From Piscicola geometra (lineage: Eukaryota > Annelida > Clitellata > Hirudinida > Piscicolidae): a DNA stretch of 64,000 nucleotides. The notes under the pieces are model-generated. The model was not told the DNA's origin. It saw nothing but the letters and a program-made list of their open reading frames with translations, and did no database searches. Below, piece after piece: positions 54,433-64,000 of the stretch (position 1 is its first letter; each line of letters begins with the position of its first letter). The position numbers were made by a program, and so were the translations under genes. The DNA lies in assembly GCA_943735955.1 (NCBI GenBank), contig OX030958.1:6914626-6978625 (forward strand). Reading direction: 5' to 3'.

Positions 54433-57277
54433 ATGTTGCTCAAAAGCCTAATGTTATATTCTGTGCTCTGGTGCGTCAGTGGACAGACGATTACACCCCC
54501 GGGAACAGGTTAAAAATTCATTTTATACACAAATTATATATTTTTACACTGAACTCTGGAACTATGAAAACATTGACTTTTATCTGTATATCCGTTAATA
54601 TGATTAGAAACCTTGAAGGTAAAGTTAGAATAAGTTGTTTAATAATTTCAAGCACAGTTAAAATTTAACTGAAATTATTTAAATTTAATTTAAAATTGAA
54701 AAATAGTTTTTTCTGTTATAAATTGTTTAAAAAATACTCATTATTTTGTTCCAATTCCATTCAAAGTTGATTTAAAAAAACATATTTTGCCCAAACGCAT
54801 TTTAGCTTTCCCGTTTACTACGTTGTATAATCCTGGTTTATGCACCTGGTACGAGAAGAGGGACACAAATACTCAAGGAGGCATGGGAAAAGCTCACACG
54901 AGCATAACAGTAAGTGGCCTTTTGAGGGTTCATGAAACCAAGGGTAGTTCAATTTTTTTTACAAATTTTGGAAAGTTTGGTGTGGATTGACGTTTTTTTG
55001 TGTGTTATTTTATTTTGCTCAGACGTGAGTTTTGTTTCTTTTTTTGCATAGACGTGGCTTGTTGGAAATTGATATGTAAGGATTTTGTTTGGTGTAATTG
55101 GGTGAAGCTGATCAAGGTTTGTTTGTAATTTGGAGTGGCTTGTTATGCTTATATGAATTTGAGCAGTGTTTTTGTATTACTGTTTTACCCTAATTGAATT
55201 TAGGTTTTTTACTGTTTACTGTTTTTGTAAACAAATTTTGCGTAGCTATGTAAAGTATTAAAAAAATCGTTTAAATGTATTTAAAAAACAATAATTACTA
55301 GTTTAAAGAATTATTTGAATTCAATTGCTTTGAAAAGAATAAAATTAAGTTTGGATTATTTCACGTGATAGGCTTCAATACTCTTCAATGGCATTGAACA
55401 TAAATAAGGATAATAAATTTTAAGCAATATCGTACTTTATCGTTCATTTCAATAATAAAGATCTTTATTTAAATCTTCATGGTTTTGGTATGATTCAACT
55501 TGAGTTCCATATCGAATGTTCTACACTTTTCAAAGCTGTGAAATTGAGATTTCGTTACTACCTTTTTACTCATCTTTTTCTCACTGATCACACCATTCTT
55601 TTCCAAGGACTGTCGTGAGGCATGCATGATGTCGAACAACAGCTGCAAATTCGGCTTCGATTGGGACCCTCAAAGCACTGACTTCAAGTGCTGGTTCTCC
55701 ACTTCCAACGTCAATTCTTTTGCTCCCGGAGTTACTCACTTCTCGTTCACTTGTCCGGGTTGGTGTTCTAGTGTACTTTGGTTTCATGCTTCATTGATTT
55801 TAAATGCGTAGCTCGCTTCCTATTGACTTGGTTTATTAATGCAATGTTTTATTTTAAATAAAAAACTAAGATTCATAATATTAACCTTTTAAGACTTTTT
55901 AAGACACTGTTCATTAATTACATTTTCAGCAACGACAATTAACTTTTTGCCTTCAACATCTGCAGTAGCCGGTCCAGGTTGTTTCAATGGAGCTTTTAGA
56001 TAGCTTTTTCATTATCATTGGGAAAAAAACTGCTTCAGTAAATCAATAGATAATAAGATGACATTAAAATAATTGTATTTTAAATATGTTTTTTTAATTA
56101 CATTTTTTAGTTGAAGTTAAATTGAAACATTTTATTTGCTACTGTATTTCATAAAACAGCTTATTAATAATTTAGAAAATTAACAATTTTCGAGCAGAAA
56201 CTGTTATTTGTACATGGAGCTTTCAGGAGAATGTGAACACAGCTAATGGAATGAAGGTAACGGCAAGCAGCATACAAGAATGCCAAGCCGCTTGCTTGAG
56301 AACCAACAAATGTGCTCTTGGTCTCGATTTCAACCCGTCACAACCCACGGTTAATTGGACGTAATGAAATATATCAATTGTATGTGAAAACATGAAAAAT
56401 GATGCAATTTCATGAAATAAAATGTCTTGTTTATCAATTAGAAAATACTTTTTCCGTTTTTATTTGGTTTAATGGTATAATTATAAAATGCATTACTTAC
56501 TACTCAAAACTAGCAAAGTATAAAAAAATGTAACTAAATTTCATTTGTAAAAATAAATGGTAAAAATTTAAAACTCATTTTCACGCAGGGCTTGAATTGT
56601 TTTATTTCGACGTCTGCTCAGCTGTATAGGTCAACTGGAGTTTTGCATTACACTGCTAAGTGCACCTCAGGTTTTTTAAACGATGAGAAAAATTGATAAA
56701 AAAAAATTTTTTTTTTAATATTAAATTTATACTTAAATTTTTTTTGTTTTTTTCTTAAAACTTGTTTGTGAGATATAAAATTAGCAGAAATTTTTTTTAT
56801 CACTTTCCAGAGGCACCAACAACTCTTACAGGCATTTCAGGTATATAAAATACCGTTTAATTATAACTAAGAAACTTGAAGTATTTTGAGTTCATCTCAC
56901 ATAAAAAAATGTGTTATTGTATTGTTTAAAAATTATAAAACTATAATTCTTTAAATAAACCCAAACACGCGATATACATCATGTATTACACTCTACCTAT
57001 TTTTGAGTCAAATTCAATACTATGTTATTTCTATGCAGGAAGCAAAGCCAGCAGACTGTTGTCAGGTAAATTTTTTGTTTCATACTATTAACTTAAAATG
57101 TATTTTTGACTTTTTCAAACAAACAAAAATACAAATAATTTTTTTATTAGTTAAATAGGAGCTTAAAAATGAATATATCAAAATATATATATAAATAATT
57201 AATTCTTAAATGTAGAAATGTTCCTGCTGGTTGTCATGGTGCTGGTTGGCCTCTGCTTCTCTAAATATAGTTTCTAG
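54433..57277 (+). CDS. Gene C: membrane-anchored protein with two PAN/Apple-like modules
   Basis: Nine exons: 54433-54508 (signal peptide MLLKSLMLYSVLWCVSGQT), 54806-54909, 55608-55758, 55930-55977, 56198-56349, 56589-56670, 56811-56840, 57039-57065, 57216-57277. The sum is 244 codons (243 residues). Module 1 is LCTWYEKRDTNTQGG through HFSFTC and module 2 is CTWSFQENVNTANG through HYTAKC. Both keep six cysteines, and each is split by a phase-0 intron (before DCREAC in module 1, before GLNCF in module 2). Three linker exons (48, 30 and 27 nt) are phase 1-1. The last exon encodes MFLLVVMVLVGLCFSKYSF, a single membrane helix with a very short tail, so the product is a type I membrane protein or possibly GPI-processed. 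An AATAAA lies at 57404-57409. It is convergent with gene D. Confidence 0.8.
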
Positions 57278-57409
57278 CTTTGGAAAGATAACTTGAACGA
57301 TGTCACAGGATCAAGATTCAACATAACAACTTTACATTGTAACATTCTTGTAGACATACTTTTTATTGATTTTTTTGTAATAGGATTATCAAAAATGATA
57401 TTTAATAAA

Positions 57410-58312
57410 GGTGCAAAAAATAAATAACTTGAAAACGGTATATTAACTTTATAATATTTAAAAATAATTATCGATTGAATAAGTTTGAAAAAATAATGTT
57501 TCGAATAATTTAGAAAATTTTTTGTTTATTTTTTAAAATAATCTTTTATCGTTTAATATCAAAATTTGTATTTGAAAAAAAAACATTGAAAACCTCTTTA
57601 ATTTATACATTTTTACAACTTCTAAATTTATTTGTACAAGTTTAGTATATCTTTATAAACTTCAATAAATAAAGAAACGGATTTACACGATATCTTTGCA
57701 AAACCGAGAGATGTGAGTCAAAGTTTTTATATGCTTCTTCTAAAACATTCTTTTTTACTTATAATATCATAAGTGAGTATCAGGAAAGTTATGGTTATAC
57801 AAATCAAAATATTATTTAAATATTAATCTTTATTCTTCAAAATCATGACAAATTAGATCAATTTTACTAGTTAAGTGACACTTCTACGGGTTTAGGAATT
57901 TGTTCCCTATAGTGACTATAGTATAGTCTATTTGGAAAATTAATAATAGACATTCAAAAAAATAAGTTAAATTGTAGAAGAATTATTATGCACAGTGCTA
58001 ATACCAGATTACTTTTAAAATGTTACTAATAACACAAAAAACTTAACTGCTATTTTAAGAAAAAAAAATTCTATAAACTTTCATAAAACAACTTTTTAGC
58101 ACTAGAAAAGCTCTAAACGATGATAATAGACTTTTAAAATAAAATAAAAAGTATTCTAAATTGTTGAAAGCACTTAATTGGTAAATATCACAACTCGAAA
58201 TTTTTACGATTCAATTTAAAGGATTATTATAAGCTCCATATAATCGTTAACGAGGACAGCGGGTAAATGCTTAAAAAGCTATTATAGAGGTATTTTAAAG
58301 CGTTTAATGTCT
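57410..58312. other. Intergenic spacer between convergent genes C and D
   Basis: AT-rich with no coding support. TTTAAT close to 58301 could serve as an ATTAAA poly(A) signal for gene D on the minus strand. Confidence 0.4.
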
Positions 58313-59977
58313 TCAAACTTGAAGGCACTTGTATTGATAATGATTTACCCCGTATTGCTGAATAGTGTCAAAAGATATACTGTAGAAACATCCTTTTTGA
58401 ATGGAGTTCCATTCAAAGGAATAACAAAAAGGATCTGCTTGGCAGGAATCTTTACAGGTTTCCAAGCTATCAAATGACTCCATCAGTTTCGTTGACCTTG
58501 CTGTGGTGTCTTTGAACATTTGCCAAGAACAATCTGACGGGGTTAAGAAATTTTAGGTTTTTGAGAAAAAATTCTTTTCCAAAATGATTTATGAATAAAA
58601 TTCGTCTTTTAATATTTTAATATTCTCTTAACCATAAAAATAAAAATCAATAATTTGTTTTGATGAATTACCTGTGATTAACATTTTTAGACTTTTATCT
58701 GCTGATTCCTTATCTTAAAGGATTGCAGAGATAACTATGTGTTTTGATAAACTTTGGAAAAATTATTATTATTAAATACAAAACATATATACTAATTATG
58801 CTATTAAATAAATTTTTAATGAATAATAATTAAGGACAACAAAATAAATTAAATTTAATTTCACAAGAGTTATAGTTTTTACCGATCTAATGAGATAAAT
58901 CAACTACCTAAGTAAAACTAAAGTAATTAACTGGAAAAAATTGATGAATTAAATAAGTGAAACAAAAGAAGCTTAAGTACGAAACCGCATTTGTTAGCGA
59001 AGTGCTTGATTCCACTTCTATCTACCCTGAAAGCCGTTTCAGTAGTGAGAGAACACTTTTTGAAAGCATCAAATTCATTCTCGTCCCAGTTGATTCCTTT
59101 GCAATTCCATGACATCAAACATGCTTCTTTACACTTTTCCAGGTCTGAAACTCCATGCATCATCAATTCATCTTTCCCATAAATGCCTTTTTTCTCAACC
59201 CATTTGCAGAACTTTGCTTCTTTTGTTGTGTTAAATTGGCATTTACGTTAACCATTTAGAAATAACTGAATTTTGAATTTCATTAATTATTATTATTTAG
59301 TTATTAAACACATAGGAAATTTAAAAAAAGATTATTTAGAAGTACCAACACTACTTAAACCCAGTCAAAGTCCACAACTCACCCTCCTGTTCCTTCAGCA
59401 TTCCAGTCTTCACATCACTACATAATCTTTGATAGTTCACGACTCCAACAGCGTTTCCATACAAAACTGGAAAAGAGTTGTTAAGAAAATGAAGAAAGCA
59501 GTTACTAACAACACTCTTTTCAGCGACGTAATCGAAGCCATTGCATTCAGGTATGGAGACACATGTAGCCAGACAAGAGCCTAAATTGTGTTCGCCCGAC
59601 ATTGAAACCCCTTTTGGACGGTTTGAGTTTATGGAGATCTTCCAATGACATTCTTGTTATGAGAGAAAGGTAGTGTTGTTTAAAGATGTAATAAATCAAA
59701 CGCTTATAACAGTTTTCGTGAGTTTAAAATAAAAATTAACTTTCCTAATTTTAAGATAAAATATGGTAAATAAAATTAAATGTTTTAAAATATTCACAAA
59801 TACAGTAGGTTAGTTGTAAATCCTTTAATAAATAATAGTTTAATCAGGGTACCCACTTGCTTCGGCTGTTGCTTTGACTTTGAAAAATCGAACATTTTCT
59901 TTGAAAATGATGATTCCAAAAAAAAGGATGAGTGCTAAAACGATGACATATTTATTCGGAAAAATCTTTAAAAACAT
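58313..59977 (-). CDS. Gene D: membrane-anchored protein with three divergent PAN/Apple-like modules
   Basis: Four exons on the minus strand: 59977-59857, 59652-59419, 59216-58986, 58533-58313. The sum is 269 codons (268 residues). Exon 1 encodes MFLKIFPNKYVIVLALILFF and GIII followed by a basic segment (KENVRFFKVK), which looks more like an uncleaved type II signal anchor than a classic signal peptide. Each module has six cysteines (CHW...NYQRLC; CKW...HFANKC; CSW...HYQYKC) but the GFDW core is changed to GFDY, GINW and SFEW. All introns are phase 1 and there are no linker exons. The acceptor of the third exon is weak (59216 or 59219, both in frame). Function is unknown. Confidence 0.75.
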
Positions 59978-61041
59978 TTTAGATTAGATTAATAAAAACT
60001 AAATAATTACTTTACTATATGTAATTAACGATTCTTTTGAGTTGTTTTCAACATATCCATATAGAGGTGGTTAAGACAATTTTAAAAATATAATTGTATA
60101 GAATTTCAGGTTTGTAATTATCAACTCAACACATCTTGATGTTTTCTTTCGCTCAATTAGTAAGTTGACTTTTAAAGCTAATAACACCTAGATATCTTCT
60201 ACAAGTATTAGCAGGATATCAAACGTTTTATCTTCTTACAAATTTTCTATTTTAACCGAAAGTAAAATATATTTCTATAGAACTACTTTATAATATATAA
60301 GACAACAGGGGTTGTCAGCAAAGCCATTGTTGTGGTAAAGACTGTACGGTATAGTCTATAGCGTATAGCTTTTACGGTTTAGTATAATATAGCTTATAAT
60401 AAAAAATAGATAAGTATTTGTTAGCTAACGACATTATCATCATATTCATGAAAAAATTAATAATAAATTCTCGAAAAACGCAGATAATATTCTAAATGTT
60501 AGTTTTAAATCCGAAGAGTAACGACAAGAGTTTATTTCAAAAATATAATTATTATAAAGTTTTTGTTAAACCGTACTGTAAAACTAAAACATATTATTAA
60601 AAAATATTTTATTAAAAATATTAATTGAAAAAATATATATTAGAAAATACGGTAAAAAACCTGCAAAGGTTTGGAACAAGCTTTATTGAAAAATAGATTC
60701 AGGGGCAAGTATTGATAGTATCATTATTCTGCCAATAATACTTTAAATAACCATTAAATAAGATTAAAATCTTTAAAACACTTAAGAAAGATACTAGTGC
60801 ATTTGATATGAATGAATTCATATAGATTTTTATCATTCTCATTTTATCAATAGTTTCTAAAACTTAATTGCTCTCACTCCTACATGCAGAACAATTGTAA
60901 TGTCAAGCTTAGGCTAAAGTTTCTGGCCTGCTTAGCATTTATTCAGATACTTTTATTTTTCAAACCGAACTATTTGAATCGATAAGTATTTTACTAAGAG
61001 TAATGAATCTAAACTAAACCTAGGAATGAACATCTTTAACA
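59978..61041. other. Intergenic, 5' flank of gene D
   Basis: AT-rich sequence with no recognisable feature apart from the target duplication at its right edge. Confidence 0.4.
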
Positions 61042-61352
61042 GTTTTAGTTAGAGACCGACCGAAACTGATATTTTAATTCAGCCGAAACCGAAATTATAC
61101 CGAAATTGAGATTCAATTTTCGGCTGAAACCGAAGTTGAGCCGAAATTGAAATCAGATTTTCGGCCGAAAACTGAAACCGAAATTTTTCCAAACTTTCAT
61201 TAAAAACAAAAAAATAGTATTTAACGATGATAATGTCAGTTTAATAAGTAATTTCAAGCAAAATAATATTTATAAAAAAATGAAAGTTTTTCAAATGGTC
61301 TACATAAGTTTATTAAAAGCAAAAAATAGTATTGAACGATAAAAAAATCTGT

Positions 61353-61503
61353 TTAATAATTCATCCTAAACAGACGAAGCCAGAAACAATTTATTTTCAA
61401 CATTTTCACCAAGAAGTTGCTGCAACGATCTGCGTAGATTTTTCCTGCAGAACTAAATAGTTGCTCGCTTGCAACACTTGTTGGGGGTGCAGAAAAGTAT
61501 TTT
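61353..61503 (-). pseudogene. hAT transposase C-terminal dimerisation fragment
   Basis: The minus-strand frame reads KYFSAPPTSVASEQLFSSAG then KIYADRCSNFL to a TAA at 61353. This is the highly conserved C-terminal dimerisation motif of hAT transposases. A TGA directly precedes the K codon, and the rest of the enzyme is missing. Confidence 0.88.
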
Positions 61504-61540
61504 CAAGCAGCAGGCTCAAAACATGAATATTGACTGCAAC

Positions 61541-61912
61541 TGGTATGTAGAGACTCTACATTGTAGAGTCTTATTTGTGTATGTTGTCAATGTGTGGTCT
61601 GGTATAATTGGTATGTAGAGTCTTATATGTGTATGTTGTCAATGTGTGGTCTGGTATAATTGGTATTTAGAGTCTTATATGTGTATGTTGTCAGTGTGTG
61701 GTCTGGTATAATTGGTATGTAGAGTCTTATATGTGTATGTTGTCAATGTGTGGTCTGGTATAATTGGTATTTAGAGTCTTATATGTGTATGTTGTCAATG
61801 TGTGGTCTGGTATAATTGGTATTTAGAGTCTTATATGTGTATGTTGTCAATGTGTGGTCTGGTATAATTGGTATTTTGAGTCTTATATTTGTATGTTGTC
61901 TATGTATGTATG
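61541..61912 (+). repeat. 52-bp minisatellite inside the hAT element
   Basis: About seven copies of a 52-bp unit (TTGGTATGTAGAGTCTTATA ... TCAATGTGTGGTCTGGTATA). Copies differ mainly at TATGTAGAG versus TATTTAGAG. It occupies the place of the missing transposase body. Confidence 0.95.
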
Positions 61913-62411
61913 TATCTGTAGGTTAAAAGTTCTAGTTGTGTAGATGTCTATGTCTATTGTTTTTAAACTAATTTTTGTTTTTAAAAAATTTGCTGAAAAA
62001 ACGTTTTTTTCCCAATATTATCATTGAACGCATGCCAATTAACTTAAATTTCAATACAATGGTTGTTGCTGTTCCAGATGCTTGTATATTTTATTCGAAC
62101 AATTAGTCTTGTCACACATAAATCAATCAACTACGATATCTAATAGATATCTAATAGAGATGAGAATCAAACCCAAACTTAATAGTTCGAATAACATTGA
62201 GGATCTACAGATATATCAGATAAACTAAATAAAAAATAAAAATTTCGGTTTTTCGGCAAATATGACATCCATTTCGGCCGAAACCGAAATTGAGCCGAAA
62301 TTACAAAATTAGATTCGGCCAGAACCGAAAAATTGCCGAAACTGAGAAAATTGACAATTTCGGTGCCGAAACCGAAACTGAACCGAATTTCGGTCGGTCT
62401 CTAGTTTTAGT

Positions 62412-63436
62412 AAAACATAGATATACTGTAAGTTTATCTTTTTTAATAAACTTGAAATGCCTGGTCAGATCAGGTTTTGTAAAGAATATTCTACTACTAC
62501 TAAGTAAGTTTAATACAGCCCTGTTTTGGGACTTAACCGGTTCTCCAACTAGTGTGGAAGGCAACTAGTGGGTAACCCAGCAGCACGGAGAGGAAAAGCT
62601 GCCAAAGGTGGATGAGCACATTAGAGTGTCAACGATTAACCAAAAAGCAGTGGACAGGTTCACACTTGTATGGGAATGTAAGACATCCTTTTTTCACAAC
62701 TAGTTCAGGGGAGCACCGTAGACAAATACTATTACCCACAGCCAGAGCTACATGCCTGCTGAATTACATGTAATCTTGACCTTATTTCACTATTTAATAA
62801 ATATTATTGCATTTAGATTCAGTTTCTTGAGAGATTACAGAAACAGTTCAATCTGTAAAAACAACACTAATTATCTCAAAAATCCAGCCACTTTCCAAGG
62901 CCATATTTCGCAAGATCCCTCAATGATAACTTATTTTATATAATTCTCATAATTTTATATTTTCAAACTTGAACTTAATCGTTTGTTTATTTCAGTGCGC
63001 TTTTGAAGCTTCAGTTTAACACATTTTCCAATATATAATTATTTACATGCGCTATATATTATATTTCTTTAACATTTTTATAGACTTAATATCCAAATAA
63101 TTCATAAGAATTATCACTCACTTACATTTTTACACACATGCAACTTATAGAGGAAGACGAACTGACTAATAAAAACAAAACAAATTTTCCTATAACCATA
63201 TTTGCATATTTATTATATACCCTTATCTCTGTGATAATACTAAAATATGTATATTTACAAGAATTTACAAGAAACTTTCTTCATACCCAGCGAGAATATA
63301 GTTGGAAAAATACTTGTTAGGTTTTAAGCATATAATTTTGAGCTAATTACTATCGTATCATTGAAAAACAACTGACTAATTTTTGCGTTAATTATAATAT
63401 ATTTCACAACACTAATTAAAAAATAATTGGCATAAA
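62412..63436. other. Intergenic, 5' flank of carboxylesterase-like gene
   Basis: The block 62540-62780 has more balanced composition (AACCCAGCAGCACGGAGAGG) and may be a decayed mobile-element piece, but no family could be named. The rest is AT-rich. Confidence 0.35.
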
Positions 63437-64000
63437 ATGAATGTATTCAGTTGCACACTTTTATTGTTTCTTTTGGTGAATTTGATAACAACGGACGAAA
63501 GTGTCAATAAGAAAATAAAAGAAAAGTTCAGCATCCACTCATTGTTCCGTTATACAGTGCGAAATGACAATGTGGAAGAGTTCTTGTCAATTCGCTATGC
63601 AGCCGTGGAAAATAACATGAGAAAGGCTATTTTCAGTGAAATCAATGACAGCACTTCACTAGACCTTCAACACCGTTTTTTTCAACATGGTCCTCCATTT
63701 TGCTTGCAAGCCAGAAACCCTAAAATACATTACACTGACAGAAATTGCTTGTTTTTGAACATATGGACTCCAAGAGGCTCCGAAAATAAAAATCTACCTG
63801 TGGTTGTGTGGCTTGTTGGAGGCTTATTCAAGGAAGGAGGCAGTAACTTGGATAAGTATAGAGCATATTCTTTTGCAAACAAGACGAATTCAGTTCTAGT
63901 GGTTGTGCAGTACAGAATTGGGCCAAGCGGATTTTTTTACTTGGACAACGAATACGCTCTTGGTAATAATGGCCTCAAAGACCAAGTTCTAGCCTTAAAG
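63437..64000 (+). CDS. Type-B carboxylesterase/cholinesterase-like protein (N-terminal part)
   Basis: An uninterrupted frame of 188 codons runs off the window. It starts with a signal peptide (MNVFSCTLLLFLLVNLITTD). Family landmarks are QHGPPFCLQ, NCLFLNIWTPRG (for EDCLYLNVWTP), LPVVVWLVGGLF (for PVVVWIHGGGF), SVLVVVQYRIGPSGFFYL (for VVVTVNYRLGPFGFL) and GNNGLKDQVLAL (for GNYGLLDQ). The oxyanion-hole HGGG is replaced by VGGL, so hydrolase activity is doubtful. It may belong to the non-catalytic adhesion branch (neuroligin- or glutactin-like) or be a divergent enzyme. The catalytic serine lies beyond the window. Confidence 0.85.
   Translation, partial: MNVFSCTLLLFLLVNLITTDESVNKKIKEKFSIHSLFRYTVRNDNVEEFLSIRYAAVENNMRKAIFSEINDSTSLDLQHRFFQHGPPFCLQARNPKIHYTDRNCLFLNIWTPRGSENKNLPVVVWLVGGLFKEGGSNLDKYRAYSFANKTNSVLVVVQYRIGPSGFFYLDNEYALGNNGLKDQVLALK

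Larger units (their letters stand above)
61042..62411 (-). mobile_element. hAT-type transposon with 8-bp target duplication, internally deleted
   Basis: The element spans 61050-62403 (1354 bp). The ends are TAGAGACCGACCGAAA and its inverse TTTCGGTCGGTCTCTA, flanked by identical 8-bp repeats GTTTTAGT (61042-61049 and 62404-62411), the hallmark of hAT insertions. Both ends carry clusters of CCGAAA/TTTCGG subterminal motifs. Inside are only a transposase C-terminal piece and a minisatellite, so it cannot move by itself. The intact duplication suggests a fairly recent insertion. Confidence 0.92.

Noticed and set aside
62290..62568. Open frames of 87-92 residues on both strands
   Set aside because: They arise from the CCGAAA-rich subterminal repeats of the hAT element.

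Overview
The window is AT-rich nuclear DNA of an invertebrate animal. Genes are split by many mostly short introns with GT-AG borders and animal poly(A) signals, and the repeats are tRNA-derived SINEs, decayed LINEs and a hAT transposon. The lachesin-like gene and general gene content suggest a protostome, but sequence alone does not fix the phylum. All gene models are hand-spliced: exon borders were chosen by splice consensus and by whether reading phase is kept, and every complete model sums to a whole number of codons. None is backed by transcripts.

Left part (1-14 kb). A hAT element end (1-227) lies beside a partial LRRC23-like gene (minus, 514-1413). Then come a two-exon gene for an unknown secreted, strongly basic protein (minus, 1893-2848), a Rho-family GTPase (minus, 3667-5378) and, divergent from it, a complete 11-exon arfaptin gene (plus, 6362-10551). 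A tentative small gene (minus, 11795-12230) and a MORN4-like gene (minus, 12709-13414) follow. From about 13.4 to 21 kb the DNA is gene-poor, with a LINE remnant, a SINE and an unusual GC-rich, self-complementary segment near 20.4-20.5 kb.

Core (21-60 kb). The main content is a cluster of four genes built from one six-cysteine PAN/Apple-like module. Gene A (plus, 21143-30818) has 10 modules and is secreted. Gene B (minus, 33223-37002) has 6 and is secreted. Gene C (plus, 54433-57277) has 2 plus a C-terminal membrane helix. Gene D (minus, 58313-59977) has 3 behind an N-terminal hydrophobic anchor. The genes form two convergent pairs, A with B and C with D, separated by a DNAJB6-like co-chaperone (minus, 40510-48427) and a GPI-anchored three-Ig lachesin-like protein (minus, 49566-52706). 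Most modules sit on single phase 1-1 exons and are joined by tiny phase 1-1 linker exons of 9-48 nt. Three of the 21 modules have lost the first and the last cysteine together, which points to a disulphide between them.

Right part (60-64 kb). A hAT-type element with 8-bp target duplications (61050-62403) carries a C-terminal transposase remnant and a minisatellite. The window ends inside a type-B carboxylesterase-like gene (plus, from 63437) whose oxyanion-hole motif is degenerate.

The most distinctive content is the PAN-like gene cluster: an expandable set of secreted and membrane-tethered disulphide modules whose exon structure would allow frame-preserving exon skipping. Its function cannot be read from the sequence.
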